Shown in pieces: positions 54,260 through 64,000 of a DNA stretch of 64,000 bases (the stretch's first letter is position 1; each line of letters begins with the position of its first letter). The notes below the pieces were generated by a model. The model saw only the letters and a program-made list of their open reading frames with translations, was not told where the DNA came from and did not search any database. Location: contig NZ_MZGU01000003.1 of NCBI RefSeq assembly GCF_003111605.1, positions 124,001 through 188,000 of the forward strand, written 5' to 3'. The DNA comes from Methanobrevibacter woesei. GTDB taxonomy: Archaea > Methanobacteriota > Methanobacteria > Methanobacteriales > Methanobacteriaceae. A program made the position numbers and the translations under genes.

Positions 54260-54871
54260 ATGTCAGATAGTTGGCAACATGAAAGAAAAAATGACCCTTA
54301 TTATAAAAAAGCCAAACAAGAAGATTATCGTTCAAGAGCATCATATAAACTTAAACAGTTAAATAAAAAGTTTAAATTAATTAAAAGTGGAAATACTGTC
54401 GTGGATTTAGGAGCTGCACCTGGCGGGTGGTCTCAAGTAGCTTTAGAAATAGTTGGAGAAGAAGGCCTAGTCGTTGGTGTTGATTTAAATAGAATTAGGC
54501 GTTTTCCAGAAGAAAACTTCTATGGGATAAGAGGAGATTTTACAACAAAAGAAGTGCAGGATAAAATCATTGAATTATGTGGTGGAAAAACACAGGTTTT
54601 AATTTCTGATGCATCACCATCCCTAACAGGTATTAAAAACCTTGATCAGTTAAGATCTATTGATTTAATAAATGTAGTTATTGAAATAGCTAACATCATT
54701 TTAGAAGAAAAAGGAAATTTAGCTATGAAAGTATTCCAAGGTCCTGAATATAAACAGATGCTAAACCAACTTAAAAAACAGTTTAGACAAGTAAAAACTA
54801 CAAAACCCCCATCATCACGTAAAAAAAGTTCAGAAATGTATGTTGTTGGATTAGGTTTTAGACCAAAATAA
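54260..54871 (+). CDS. rlmE: 23S rRNA (uridine-2'-O)-methyltransferase, RlmE/FtsJ, 203 aa
   Basis: RrmJ fold with SAM motif [20 protein letters not shown] and the K-D-K-E tetrad candidates: Lys in [13 protein letters not shown], Asp in [11 protein letters not shown], Lys in [11 protein letters not shown] and Glu in [11 protein letters not shown]. It 2'-O-methylates a uridine of 23S rRNA in the peptidyl-transferase region during large-subunit maturation. GGTGT precedes the ATG. It is translated with the phosphoesterase upstream. Confidence 0.92.
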   Translation: MSDSWQHERKNDPYYKKAKQEDYRSRASYKLKQLNKKFKLIKSGNTVVDLGAAPGGWSQVALEIVGEEGLVVGVDLNRIRRFPEENFYGIRGDFTTKEVQDKIIELCGGKTQVLISDASPSLTGIKNLDQLRSIDLINVVIEIANIILEEKGNLAMKVFQGPEYKQMLNQLKKQFRQVKTTKPPSSRKKSSEMYVVGLGFRPK

Positions 54872-54894
54872 TAAAAAAAATAAAAAAATAATAT

Positions 54895-55317
54895 TTAAAG
54901 ATTGTTATATGCTTCAGTAGCTTTATTTAATTGTTGAGTAGCGAAATCTAACCTACTATCAACTTCATTTGATGGTTTATTCGAATCTAATGCACTTTGA
55001 ACATTCTCAATAGCCGAATTTGCACGAGTAAGTTCAAGTCTTGCATTATTATATTCCTCCACAGCTGCAGTATCAGAGCTACCTGCATATGAAGATTTAA
55101 TACTATCAAACTGTGATTCTAACGAAGAATATGAAGATTTTAGATTAGCTAATTCATCATATTGATTACCAGAAGCTATTTCATTGGTAAATCCTGATGA
55201 AACCATACTAAATCCAACATAAGCTACAACAATAACTGTTAAAGCAACCATTATAATTCCTACAACAGAAATAAGCATAGAAGTGGATTTAAATAATGAT
55301 AATCTTGATTTTCTCAT
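54895..55317 (-). CDS. Hypothetical membrane-anchored coiled-coil protein, 140 aa
   Basis: ATG 55317 after GGGATTATT is chosen; a frame start 7 codons earlier is possible. Residues about 12-35 are a membrane helix (MLISVVGIIMVALTVIVVAY). The rest is a helical, coiled-coil-like extracellular domain rich in Ser, Asn and Ala (AVEEYNNARLELTRANSAIE, then SALDSNKPSNEVDSRL). Its function is unknown. It diverges from mcm. Confidence 0.7.
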   Translation of the reverse strand: MRKSRLSLFKSTSMLISVVGIIMVALTVIVVAYVGFSMVSSGFTNEIASGNQYDELANLKSSYSSLESQFDSIKSSYAGSSDTAAVEEYNNARLELTRANSAIENVQSALDSNKPSNEVDSRLDFATQQLNKATEAYNNL

Positions 55318-55451
55318 AATAATCCCAAAAAAATGCAACTATTATAAAAATATAATAATACTATATATACTAATAATTTTATTTAAACTTTACTTGAAGT
55401 TCATCCCTTATGTTAAGTTTTTTAAGTATTAGAAATAATAACTAATGATTG

Positions 55452-57455
55452 ATGAGTACAAGTACAACTAAAATCGGAACATCAGTTGCAAAATTCGAAG
55501 AATTTTTCTCAACAATATACAAAGACCAATTATTTGAAACACTTGAGAAATATCCTGATGAAAGATCACTAGAAATTGATTACAATAATCTAGAAATGTT
55601 TGATCCAGATTTAGCGGATTTATTAATTGAAAAACCACAGGAGATATTAGATGCTGCAACTAATGCAATAAAAAATATTGACCCTTTAGTAAAAGATGTG
55701 GATATAAATCTTAGAATTGCAAATTTAACTAATATTATTCCTTTAAAAACCCTTTTAAGTAAATATATTGGAAATTTTGTTGCTGCTGATGGTATTGTAA
55801 GAAAAACAGATGAAATAAGACCAAGAATTGAAACTGCAGTATTTGAATGTAGAGGATGTATGAGACTTCATGAAGTTGAACAGAGCTCTGACAGCAGAAT
55901 TGTTGAACCTTCATTATGTAGTGAATGTGGTGGAAGATCATTTAGATTACTTCAAGAAGAATCAAAATATATTGATACTCAAACTGCAAGAATGCAAGAA
56001 CCATTAGAAAACTTATCTGGAGGTACTGAACCAAAACAGATGTTAATGATTCTTGAAGATGATTTAGTAGATAAATTAAATCCAGGAGATAAAGTAAGAA
56101 TTACAGGTACTTTAAAAACATTTAGAGAAGAACGTAGTGGGAAATTTAAGAATTATATCTATGTAAATCACATTGAGCCTTTAGAACAGGAATTTGAAGA
56201 ACTTCATTTGACACCAGAGGATGAAGAAGAAATTATTGAATTATCTAAAGATCCGAATATTTATGACAAAATTATCAAATCAACTGCACCTTCAATTAAA
56301 GGATACCGTGATGTAAAAGAAGCTATTGCACTTCAATTATTTGGTGGTTCCGCAAAACAGCTTGCAGATGAAACTAGATTAAGAGGAGACATACATATCC
56401 TAATTGTAGGGGATCCCGGTATTGGTAAATCCCAAATGCTTAAATATGTTTCAAAATTAGCTCCAAGAAGTATTTATACAAGTGGTAAAGGTACAACTGG
56501 AGCAGGGCTAACAGCAGCTGCAGTAAGAGACGAATTAGGTGGATGGTCTTTAGAAGCAGGTGCATTAGTTCTTGGGGACCAGGGAAATGTTTGTGTTGAC
56601 GAACTGGACAAAATGAGATCTGAAGACAGATCAGCACTTCACGAAGCTTTAGAACAGCAAACAGTAAGTATTGCAAAAGCAGGAATTATGGCTACTTTAA
56701 ATTCAAGATGTTCTGTTCTTGCAGCAGCAAACCCTAAATTTGGTAGGTTTGACCGTTTTAAATTACTAGCTGAGCAAATTGATTTACCATCTCCAATTTT
56801 ATCTCGTTTTGATTTAATATTTGTTGTTGAAGATAAACCAAGTATTAAAAACGATTCAGAATTAGCTGACCATATTCTTGAAATACACCAGTCAAATGAA
56901 ATTAATTATGAAATAGAACCAGAACTTCTCAGAAAATACATTGCTTATGCTAGAAAGAACGTTAATCCTAGATTAACTGATGAAGCAAACACTGTTTTAA
57001 AAGAGTTCTATGTATCTACAAGAAACAGTGGTCAGGATGAAGAAGGACCAGTGCCAATTACTGCAAGACAATTAGAAGCTATTATTCGTTTAGCAGAAGC
57101 TAGTGCAAAGATTAGGCTTAAAGAAACTGTAGATAAAGAAGATGCTGAAAAGGCAGTTCGCCTACAATTAGCATGTCTTAAAGAAGTAGGTATTGACCCT
57201 GAAACTGGTGAAATAGATATTGATAAAGTTGAAGGAAGAACACCAAAATCTGATAGAGACAAATTACAGAGAGTCCTTGAGGAAATTGAATTACTTGAAG
57301 AAGAATATGGTGGACAAGCCCCAACCAATGTTTTAGCATCTAATATGGCTGATAAATATGATATCAGCGAAGAAAAAGTTGAAAACATAATTAGAAACTT
57401 AAAACATAAAGGAATTATCTACGAACCAACAAGTGGATATCTTAAAAGAGCATAA
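55452..57455 (+). CDS. mcm: Replicative DNA helicase MCM, 667 aa
   Basis: Full archaeal MCM: N-terminal domain with a zinc finger ([12 protein letters not shown] ... [11 protein letters not shown], about 133-160), then the AAA+ module with Walker [17 protein letters not shown] (about 318-333), Walker [14 protein letters not shown] (about 378-390), arginine finger SRFDLIFVV, and a C-terminal winged helix ([20 protein letters not shown]). ATG 55452 is used; a TTG one codon before it opens the frame. It unwinds DNA at the fork. aIF2-beta, NMD3-like and TyrRS genes follow rightward. Confidence 0.96.
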   Translation: MSTSTTKIGTSVAKFEEFFSTIYKDQLFETLEKYPDERSLEIDYNNLEMFDPDLADLLIEKPQEILDAATNAIKNIDPLVKDVDINLRIANLTNIIPLKTLLSKYIGNFVAADGIVRKTDEIRPRIETAVFECRGCMRLHEVEQSSDSRIVEPSLCSECGGRSFRLLQEESKYIDTQTARMQEPLENLSGGTEPKQMLMILEDDLVDKLNPGDKVRITGTLKTFREERSGKFKNYIYVNHIEPLEQEFEELHLTPEDEEEIIELSKDPNIYDKIIKSTAPSIKGYRDVKEAIALQLFGGSAKQLADETRLRGDIHILIVGDPGIGKSQMLKYVSKLAPRSIYTSGKGTTGAGLTAAAVRDELGGWSLEAGALVLGDQGNVCVDELDKMRSEDRSALHEALEQQTVSIAKAGIMATLNSRCSVLAAANPKFGRFDRFKLLAEQIDLPSPILSRFDLIFVVEDKPSIKNDSELADHILEIHQSNEINYEIEPELLRKYIAYARKNVNPRLTDEANTVLKEFYVSTRNSGQDEEGPVPITARQLEAIIRLAEASAKIRLKETVDKEDAEKAVRLQLACLKEVGIDPETGEIDIDKVEGRTPKSDRDKLQRVLEEIELLEEEYGGQAPTNVLASNMADKYDISEEKVENIIRNLKHKGIIYEPTSGYLKRA

Positions 57456-57603
57456 TCCACTTCTTTTTTATTTTTTTCATAGCTGACTAGCTATTAATTT
57501 TTAATTTTTTAGAATTTAATTTAAAGATAATATTATAAATGATTAAAAATAAATTAATAATATTATAATTATATTTAATTATTTATTTTTACGGAGAGAT
57601 AAT

Positions 57604-58011
57604 ATGGATGAATATGAAAAATTATTAAATAGAGCAATTGACCAATTACCTCCTGAAGTATTTGAAAACAAAAGATTCAAAATTCCTAAAGCTTACTCCG
57701 ATATTCAAGGGAACAGAACTTTTATTAAAAACTTTAAGGATGTTGCTGAAGGTTTAAATAGAGACCCTCAACATTTATTAAAATTTTTATTAAGAGAATT
57801 AGGTACTGCAGGAAACTTAGAAGGTGGAAGAGCAATCTTACAAGGTAAATTTACCCATTACCTAATTAATGAAAGATTAGAAGATTATGTAGAAAGATAT
57901 GTTATCTGTCATGAATGTAATAGACCAGATACTAGAATTATAAGAGAAGGTAGAATATTCTTATTAAAATGTGCAGCATGTGGTGCTACAGCTCCATTAA
58001 AACCATTATAA
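57604..58011 (+). CDS. Translation initiation factor 2 subunit beta, 135 aa
   Basis: aIF2-beta layout: N-terminal helix that binds gamma ([20 protein letters not shown]), central alpha/beta domain ([37 protein letters not shown]), and a C4 zinc ribbon ([17 protein letters not shown] ... [15 protein letters not shown]). Length is right for the archaeal subunit. It helps bring initiator tRNA to the ribosome. GGAGAGAT precedes the ATG. A T-rich stretch after mcm (about 57463-57479) separates the transcripts. Confidence 0.96.
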   Translation: MDEYEKLLNRAIDQLPPEVFENKRFKIPKAYSDIQGNRTFIKNFKDVAEGLNRDPQHLLKFLLRELGTAGNLEGGRAILQGKFTHYLINERLEDYVERYVICHECNRPDTRIIREGRIFLLKCAACGATAPLKPL

Positions 58012-58050
58012 GACTATTTTACTTAATTTTACTTTTTTTAAGTGACTACT

Positions 58051-59094
58051 ATGTTTTGCCCAGAATGTGGAAGTACTGATAAAAAAATGGTTGGTGATGT
58101 ATGCATTGACTGTTTTTTAAAGGACTACACAATGCTTACAATTCCTGAAAAGATTGAAGTTACAATATGTAGCCATTGTAACAGTAAATTAGAAGAAGGA
58201 AAATGGAGTGAATCTAATTTACCTGAAGAAGAAATTATCTACCGCGCATTAGAAAGAAACATAACTATTGATGATCTTGTTGAAAATGAACTTATTGACC
58301 TTGAAATTGATCAAATGAAAGGAACAATAGCTGAGTGTTATGTTGAAGCCACTGGCGAAGTCTATGGTAAAGAAATCAGTGAAAGTCATGATGTAGATGT
58401 TAGAATATTGAAAACCGTATGTCCAACATGCAGTAAACTTCAAGCAGGATATTATGAATCTGTAATTCAATTTAGAGCAGATGAACGTGAACTCCATAAA
58501 TGGGAATGTGAAAAAGCAGATGAAATTGTTGAAAGAACACTAATTAAACAAAGCAAAAGTGATAAATTAGCTTATTGTCCTCAGATAGCTAAATTGAAAG
58601 AAGGTTATGATTACTATATTGGATCTCTCAAATCTGGAAGAAAAGTAGCTAATGCTCTTAAAGATGAATTTGGAGGCCATATAAAAGAATCACCTCGTCT
58701 CATTAGTGAAGATAAATCAACTGGAAAAGGCCTTTACAGGATTTGGATTTCAGTGAGAATTCCTAAATTTGAAGAAGGTGATTTTATCAAGTATGAAAAT
58801 AACATACTTCAAGTAAAAGACATTGGTAAAAACAGAGTAGTAGCTATTAATCTTGAAAATGATAAAAAACATACAATCCCCTGGAAAGACACCGAAGAGA
58901 TCGAAGTAGTTAAAAAAGAAGAAGACATAGAAACTACATCAATTATTTCCAAATCTCCAACAACTATTCAGATATTAGACCCTGTTGATTATTCAGTTAT
59001 TGATTTAGAAATTAAAGAATCAACAAAAAATGCACAAATTGGAGATGAAGTTAAAATAATCAAAATTAACAATTATGTTTATCTACTAAATTAA
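58051..59094 (+). CDS. NMD3-like zinc-ribbon protein, 347 aa
   Basis: Two cysteine pairs at the front (MFCPECGSTDKKMVGDVCID then CFLKDY) and a second set (ICSHCNSKLEEGKW, TVCPTCSKLQAG) match the archaeal NMD3 domain. The C-terminal half has beta domains (KFEEGDFIKYENNILQVKDI, VAINLENDKKHTIPWKDTEE). Eukaryotic Nmd3 escorts the large ribosomal subunit; the archaeal role is less clear but ribosome-linked. GTGACTACT before ATG 58051 acts as ribosome-binding site; GTG 58042 is not taken. It sits between translation genes. Confidence 0.85.
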   Translation: MFCPECGSTDKKMVGDVCIDCFLKDYTMLTIPEKIEVTICSHCNSKLEEGKWSESNLPEEEIIYRALERNITIDDLVENELIDLEIDQMKGTIAECYVEATGEVYGKEISESHDVDVRILKTVCPTCSKLQAGYYESVIQFRADERELHKWECEKADEIVERTLIKQSKSDKLAYCPQIAKLKEGYDYYIGSLKSGRKVANALKDEFGGHIKESPRLISEDKSTGKGLYRIWISVRIPKFEEGDFIKYENNILQVKDIGKNRVVAINLENDKKHTIPWKDTEEIEVVKKEEDIETTSIISKSPTTIQILDPVDYSVIDLEIKESTKNAQIGDEVKIIKINNYVYLLN

Positions 59095-59106
59095 TTAAGT
59101 GATAAA

Positions 59107-60066
59107 ATGGATATAGAAGAAAAAATTCAATTAATTGAGCAAGGAACCTTAGAAGTTATAGATAAAGAAGAATTGAAAGACGTTCTTAAAAAAGAACAAC
59201 CTATAGCTTATACTGGATATGAACCATCAGGAAAAATCCACTTAGGTCATGCAGTAACAGTTCAAAAACTTAAAACTCTTCAAAAATTAGGATTTAAAAT
59301 TAAAATCCTCCTTGCTGATTATCATGCATTTTTAAATGGAAAAGGAACTGTAGAAGAAATAGCTGAAACAGCAGAATACAATAAGAAATGTTTTGAAGCA
59401 TTAGGATTAGATGAAACAACTGAATTCGTTTATGGTTCTAGTTTCCAGTTAGATCCTGATTACACCACTAAAGTTTACCAATTAGCTACCATGACCACTT
59501 TAAAAAGAGCAAAAAGAAGTATGGACCAAGTAAGTCGTCATGATGATAATCCAAAAGTAGCTAGTGTAATTTATCCAATAATGCAGACTGTAGATATGGC
59601 TGCTTTAGAAGTTGATGTTGCATTAGGTGGAATGGAACAGAGAAAAATACAAATGCTTGCAAGAGAAAATCTAGAAAAAATCGATGAAAATGTTCCTGTT
59701 TGTATCCACACTCCATTATTACATGGTCTTGATGGAGATGCAAAAATGTCTTCAAGTAAAGGAAACTTTATTGCTGTTGATGACAGTGTTGAAGACATTA
59801 CCAAAAAAATCAATAAAAGTTACTGTCCTCAAGGTGAAATTGAAGATAATCCAATGATTGAAATAGCTGAAACCTTTGTTTATCCAAATCAGGAAAAATT
59901 ATTAATTAAAAGACCTGAAAAATTTGGTGGAGACATTGAGCTTACACATGATGAATTAATTGAAAACTTCAAGAATGGAGATTTACATCCAATGGATTTA
60001 AAAACTGGAATCAAAGACTTCTTAATTGAATATTTAGCTCCAGTAAGAGAATACATGGAGGAATAA
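59107..60066 (+). CDS. tyrS: Tyrosyl-tRNA synthetase, archaeal type, 319 aa
   Basis: Class I synthetase. HIGH motif as [25 protein letters not shown] motif as [20 protein letters not shown], and tyrosine-binding YTGYEPSG and [25 protein letters not shown]. At 319 residues it is the short archaeal/eukaryotic type without the bacterial S4 domain. GTGAT precedes the ATG. It follows the NMD3-like gene by 12 bases and a small conserved gene 2 bases later. Confidence 0.96.
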   Translation: MDIEEKIQLIEQGTLEVIDKEELKDVLKKEQPIAYTGYEPSGKIHLGHAVTVQKLKTLQKLGFKIKILLADYHAFLNGKGTVEEIAETAEYNKKCFEALGLDETTEFVYGSSFQLDPDYTTKVYQLATMTTLKRAKRSMDQVSRHDDNPKVASVIYPIMQTVDMAALEVDVALGGMEQRKIQMLARENLEKIDENVPVCIHTPLLHGLDGDAKMSSSKGNFIAVDDSVEDITKKINKSYCPQGEIEDNPMIEIAETFVYPNQEKLLIKRPEKFGGDIELTHDELIENFKNGDLHPMDLKTGIKDFLIEYLAPVREYMEE

Positions 60067-60068
60067 AA

Positions 60069-60275
60069 ATGCCACATGTAGACGAATTTGAAATGGGATT
60101 GCCAAATGGTGTTGGGGAGCAAATGCTCGCACATGCTATTGAAAAATTTGATGTGAAATTAGAACATACTGAATATGGTCCAAAACTCATTGGACAATAT
60201 GAAGAACTTGAACGTGTCCGTGAATTTTTCACAGATGCTATTAGTAAACGTTTAAATGAATTAGAAGAAGAATAA
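60069..60275 (+). CDS. Small conserved protein, 68 aa
   Basis: AGGAGG, shared with the end of tyrS, precedes the ATG. The protein is acidic and helical (GVGEQMLAHAIEKFDVKLEH, EYGPKLIGQYEELERVREFF), ends NELEEE, and has no membrane segment. It is translated as part of the tyrS unit, only 2 bases after the stop. No family recognised. Confidence 0.75.
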   Translation: MPHVDEFEMGLPNGVGEQMLAHAIEKFDVKLEHTEYGPKLIGQYEELERVREFFTDAISKRLNELEEE

Positions 60276-60295
60276 TCCTTCTAATTTCTACTTTT

Positions 60296-60874
60296 TTAAG
60301 GTATTTGACTGCTGCAAATTCCAACATAAGATGCTACTGCTTTTTTAATATCTGAGGATACTTTATTTATTCCATTATTTGCATCAATAATTTCATAATT
60401 AAATTCTTTTATAACATCAAGATAGTTTTCTTTAACTTTATTTAAGAATTCCTCATTTTCAAAGCTATCTTCACCATCACATCGTTTAACAGAAGTAGCT
60501 ACATCCAAATCAAGCAATAAAACTAAATCTGGTTTTTTTGCATATTTATTAATTTCATTAATCCAGTCTTTAGGTTCCTGATAAGCCAAACTTGAGATAA
60601 ATGATCTATCAGAGATAATAATCTTATTTTCATCATTTAACTTATCCATTATGAGCATCCTATCTGCAGCAAATAAAAGGCCTAATGTCTTTTGCATATC
60701 CTCAGTTGTAGCATTATCATAAGTTAATAATTCACGAATAAGTTTTCCTACTTTAGAGTCAGTTGGTTCAACTAATAACTCCACTTCTAACCCATTTTCT
60801 TCTAACCATTCTTTTAATAATTGAATTTGGCTTGATTTACCTGCCCCATCAATTCCTTCAAAAACAATATACAT
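60296..60874 (-). CDS. tmk: Thymidylate kinase, 192 aa
   Basis: P-loop MYIVFEGIDGAGKSSQIQLL, the DR-x motif ISDRSFISSLAYQEP, and VLLLDLDVATSVKRCDGEDS with the LID region. It phosphorylates dTMP to dTDP. Length is slightly under 200, normal for the archaeal enzyme. Convergent with the tyrS unit; a T-run after 60290 may end both. Confidence 0.92.
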   Translation of the reverse strand: MYIVFEGIDGAGKSSQIQLLKEWLEENGLEVELLVEPTDSKVGKLIRELLTYDNATTEDMQKTLGLLFAADRMLIMDKLNDENKIIISDRSFISSLAYQEPKDWINEINKYAKKPDLVLLLDLDVATSVKRCDGEDSFENEEFLNKVKENYLDVIKEFNYEIIDANNGINKVSSDIKKAVASYVGICSSQIP

Positions 60875-61043
60875 AATTTACACCATTAAAATAAAAATAC
60901 ATAATATTATTAGTTAATATCTTATTTTCAATAAATTAAATTTATTATTTTTCAACTAAAAAGCTCTCATTAAGTTGATAACTAATTTAAAATACTACTA
61001 AAAACAAAAATGATATTGATTAAATTTTATGGGAAGTTACATA

Positions 61044-63569
61044 ATGGTTTTAACTGAATTATTAGCACCAGCAGGGTCTTATGATGTTCTTATTACTGCA
61101 GTTAATGCAGGAGCTGATGCTGTTTACATAGCTGGTCAAAGATATGGTGCCAGAGCCTTTGCTAAAAATTTCACAATTGAAGAAATGAAAAAAGCAGTGA
61201 AATATGCTCATTTAAATGGCTCCACAATACATGTTACTGTTAATACATTAGTGAATGATTTTGAACTTGGGGATGTTATTAGCTATTTATTCCTATTATA
61301 TAAAATAGGGGTTGATGCAGTTATTGTTCAGGATTTTGGAATAGTAGAATTATTAAAAAGTTTAATTCCTGATTTAGAAATCCACGCATCAACACAAATG
61401 GCATTGAATAATTACAGCTCTGTAAAATGGGCAAGTAAAAACAATATTTCAAGAGTAGTTCTACCTCGTGAGATTAATCTCCAACAAATATCTCAAATTA
61501 AACAACAGCTAAAAAAAGATGAGATAGATATGGAACTTGAGGTATTTGGACATGGAGCTCTTTGTTATTCCGTATCTGGAAATTGTTACATCTCTTCTTA
61601 TAACAGCGGACGTAGTGGAAACAGAGGTGCCTGTGCACAGCCTTGCCGTAGAGAATATAAACTAAAATACAGAGGATATAATGTTGGAAATGGTTTTCTT
61701 TTATCAACCCATGATCTTGCAACATATGACCATCTAAAAGAGATTTCAGATGCTGGCGTAACTTCCTTAAAACTTGAAGGTAGAATGAAATCTGTAGATT
61801 ATATTGGAACTATTGTAAACAGTTATCGTAATCTTTTAGATGGAAAAGAAGGAGATTATGGTAAAAACCTTCATTTAGTATTTAACCGTAAATTTACTGA
61901 TGGATACTTATTAGATGAAAACCCCGGAGATGTGATGGGTAGAGAAGCATCTGGACATGAAGGATTATACATTGGAGATATTACTAATATTGATGGAACC
62001 AAAGTAACAATCCAAGTTAAAAATAAAGAAAATTACATCCCATTAGAAATTGGAGATGGAATTGCTTTTAAATATAATGGAAAAATTAAAGGAATCTATT
62101 TAGATGAAATAATAAAACAAGATGAAAATGAAATAATCATCAATACAACACGTCTTCTTAAAGAAGGTACTGAAGTATTTATCAGCTATTCAAAATCAAT
62201 ACATGAAGACTTAAAAAAATATCAGCAGGAAAAAATAACACCTAATATACCTGTAAATTTAAGTTTAACATGGAATGAAGATTTAAACCTTTATGTAAAA
62301 GTTACATTTGACATAGATGGTACTCCAGTGAAATTTAGATATAAAGCAGAAGGAATATTTGAAAAAGCTCTTAAAAGACCCATCACAGAAGATACAATTA
62401 AAGAACAGCTATCAAAAACTGGAGGAACTCCATTTTACATAGAAAATATTGAGGTAACTGATTTACCTGAAAATATCTTTACTCCAATTGGAAAATTAAA
62501 TGAAGTTAGAAGGAATATACTAAATAAAGCAGAGGAAATTTTAATTAATCATTATATTCCTACTAAAAAAGAGTTAAAATCCATTAGAAAAAATATTATT
62601 CAGTTTATTGAAGAACATAGGGAATTTGAAAATGATTCCATTAATACAAACCCTGAACTTTCAATATTTATTGATGATTTAGAACAGTTAAATGCAGTAT
62701 CTGGATTTAACCTTAAGAGAGTGTACTTTGATGGAAACTGCCTTTATAACAATCAAAAAGATTACTATGAGAATATTCCGAATCTTTTAGAGGAAGCTTC
62801 ATTAATTGCACCTCAAAGTGAACTAGTATGGGTTTTATCATCATTTATAAGTGAAGAAGAAGCTATTAAATGCAGTGAAATCGTGAAAGAACTTGAAAAT
62901 AAGGGAATTATTATTTCAGTTATGGGAGATTTCCCTGCAATGAAAGAAATTTTCAACTGTCCAATTTATGGAAATCATAACTTAAACATCTGGAACAGCT
63001 ATTCTGTTAAAAGCCTTGCAAATTCCGGTTTTAATGGTTTAATATTATCTTCAGAATTATCAAAAGATGAGATTAAAGAAGTTATTAAGAAAAAAGATTC
63101 CAATATTGATTTAGAACTTATTGTAAATGGAAATCTTGAAGTAATTGTGACTAAAGATGATTTTTCAAATTTAAATGAAGGAAAAGACTTTATTATTTCA
63201 AATAATGCAGATTATGCAATACTTGAAGATAAAAAACGTAAAAAATTCAAATATAAAGTCTCATTTGACTACAATAAACAGAGCCACATCATTAACAAAG
63301 ACTGTTTATGTTTAATTGAAGAAATGAATGAAATTAAAGATTTGGGTCTTGACTCTTTAATTCTTGACTGCAGATATTCCAATCCAGAATACACTAAAAA
63401 AATTGTATCTATCTATAATGATGCTCTTAAAGACAGAAATGATGAAGAATTAACTAAATACAAATACCAAATTATGGATTTCTCACATTCCTATATTAAC
63501 AAAGGAAATTTTATTGAAGGAAGACTTCACGAAGATAAAGAAAGGAAAAATGAATATGAAATTGCCTGA
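61044..63569 (+). CDS. Peptidase U32-family protein with long C-terminal extension, 841 aa
   Basis: Residues 1-290 match the U32/collagenase-like core: LTELLAPAGSYDVLITAVNA-GADAVYIAGQRYGARAFAKN, HASTQMALNNYSSVKWASKN, and the four-Cys region GALCYSVSGNCYISSYNSGR-SGNRGACAQPCRREY. In bacteria, U32 proteins with such cysteines carry an Fe-S cluster and hydroxylate RNA (RlhA, TrhP); the name peptidase may be misleading. A DUF3656-like segment follows, then about 300 residues of unclear type. ATG 61044 is chosen by the family start; ATG 61029 is also possible. It overlaps the next U32 gene by 20 bases. Confidence 0.85.
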   Translation: MVLTELLAPAGSYDVLITAVNAGADAVYIAGQRYGARAFAKNFTIEEMKKAVKYAHLNGSTIHVTVNTLVNDFELGDVISYLFLLYKIGVDAVIVQDFGIVELLKSLIPDLEIHASTQMALNNYSSVKWASKNNISRVVLPREINLQQISQIKQQLKKDEIDMELEVFGHGALCYSVSGNCYISSYNSGRSGNRGACAQPCRREYKLKYRGYNVGNGFLLSTHDLATYDHLKEISDAGVTSLKLEGRMKSVDYIGTIVNSYRNLLDGKEGDYGKNLHLVFNRKFTDGYLLDENPGDVMGREASGHEGLYIGDITNIDGTKVTIQVKNKENYIPLEIGDGIAFKYNGKIKGIYLDEIIKQDENEIIINTTRLLKEGTEVFISYSKSIHEDLKKYQQEKITPNIPVNLSLTWNEDLNLYVKVTFDIDGTPVKFRYKAEGIFEKALKRPITEDTIKEQLSKTGGTPFYIENIEVTDLPENIFTPIGKLNEVRRNILNKAEEILINHYIPTKKELKSIRKNIIQFIEEHREFENDSINTNPELSIFIDDLEQLNAVSGFNLKRVYFDGNCLYNNQKDYYENIPNLLEEASLIAPQSELVWVLSSFISEEEAIKCSEIVKELENKGIIISVMGDFPAMKEIFNCPIYGNHNLNIWNSYSVKSLANSGFNGLILSSELSKDEIKEVIKKKDSNIDLELIVNGNLEVIVTKDDFSNLNEGKDFIISNNADYAILEDKKRKKFKYKVSFDYNKQSHIINKDCLCLIEEMNEIKDLGLDSLILDCRYSNPEYTKKIVSIYNDALKDRNDEELTKYKYQIMDFSHSYINKGNFIEGRLHEDKERKNEYEIA

Positions 63570-64000
63570 ATTACTTGCACCAGTTGGATCAATGGACCAT
63601 CTTCAAATAGCAATTAATGCTGGAGCCAGTTCAATATATTTATCTGGAAAAGAATATGGAGCCCGTAAGTTTGCAGAGAACTTTACATTAAATGAAATAG
63701 AGCAAGCAGTAAACACTGCACATCTATACAATGTTAAAGTTTATGTTACTGTAAACACATTAATTAAGGAAGATGAAATAGAAAACGTGCTTAATTACCT
63801 AAATAAACTACATGAAATAGGTGTTGACGCAGTATTAGTTCAAGATTTAGGATTAGTTGAACTGATAAACAAACATATTCCAAAACTAAAAATTCATGCA
63901 TCAACACAAATGAACCTTGAAAATCAAGATAAAATTGATTATATTGAATCTAAAGGTGTTAAAAGAATTGTTCTTCCTCGTGAAATGAGAAAAAAAGAAA
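63550..64000 (+). CDS. Second peptidase U32-family protein, N-terminal part (cut by window end)
   Basis: ATG 63550 (or 63556) opens within the end of the previous gene, so the two are translationally coupled. MKLPELLAPVGSMDHLQIAI-NAGASSIYLSGKEYGARKFAEN and KIHASTQMNLENQDKIDYIE repeat the start of the first U32 protein. About 150 residues are visible and the cysteine region lies beyond the edge. It is a tandem paralogue with a shared operon. Confidence 0.9.
   Translation, partial: MNMKLPELLAPVGSMDHLQIAINAGASSIYLSGKEYGARKFAENFTLNEIEQAVNTAHLYNVKVYVTVNTLIKEDEIENVLNYLNKLHEIGVDAVLVQDLGLVELINKHIPKLKIHASTQMNLENQDKIDYIESKGVKRIVLPREMRKKE

Noticed and set aside
1-64000. CRISPR array, tRNA or rRNA genes
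   Set aside because: No regularly spaced 24-40 bp repeats, no GGTTCRAATCC-type tRNA arm with matching stems and no rRNA-like block was seen. The 37-bp copies are too few and too irregularly spaced for CRISPR.

Overview
This window comes from a methanogenic archaeon, most likely Methanobrevibacter smithii or a very close relative. The DNA is strongly AT-rich. The information-processing genes are archaeal (MCM helicase, aIF2-beta, an NMD3-like protein, archaeal TyrRS, NucS, Thg1, PurP). It has a methanogen-specific YcaO/TfuA pair and a large adhesin-like protein of the gut Methanobrevibacter type. Ribosome-binding sites repeatedly read GGTGAT or GTGAT a few bases before ATG, as expected for pairing with the AGGAGGTGAT-complementary 16S 3' end; I used this to choose several starts. 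No rRNA, tRNA, CRISPR array or intact insertion sequence was found.

Layout. 1-8.2 kb: unassigned proteins, including a 1000-residue TPR protein with a duplicated end domain, two small membrane proteins and an 899-residue adhesin-like protein. 8.2-10.2 kb: a 3-hydroxyacyl-CoA-dehydrogenase-like gene behind a 20-bp-spaced direct repeat, then a MarR gene with its own palindrome. 10.2-16.8 kb: an accessory region. It holds five copies of a 37-bp repeat, an MGMT-fold protein without the alkyl-acceptor cysteine, a short PD-(D/E)XK gene bracketed by a 115-bp inverted repeat, a metal-box-preceded methyltransferase cassette with a frameshifted last gene, and a remnant that looks phage-derived with tiny hydrophobic peptides.

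16.8-34.2 kb is chromosomal core: SerA, JAMM protease, Thg1, aspartate dehydrogenase, PRC-barrel and tRNA-binding proteins, an aldehyde dehydrogenase (probably CofA), a type IV pilin with a TadC-like platform, an M24 peptidase, the M50-YcaO-TfuA-LarE-like operon, UspA/CBS proteins and an amidohydrolase. A decayed adhesin fragment lies at 34.3-34.6 kb.

35-64 kb: CarA/CarB, NadC, RNase Z, an MscS channel, NadA, NucS, a nitrilase-family amidase, an Lhr-type helicase, a flavodoxin, PurP, RlmE, then MCM, aIF2-beta, NMD3-like and TyrRS, thymidylate kinase, and two U32-family proteins, the second cut by the window end. NAD synthesis is represented by NadX, NadA and NadC in three separate places.

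Genes likely to work together: YcaO, TfuA and the LarE-like protein (thioglycine in methyl-CoM reductase, with LarE as a candidate sulfur donor); NadX, NadA and NadC (aspartate to nicotinate mononucleotide); CarA and CarB (carbamoyl phosphate); the pilin and TadC (a surface filament). The accessory 10-17 kb segment is where the undescribed features are concentrated.
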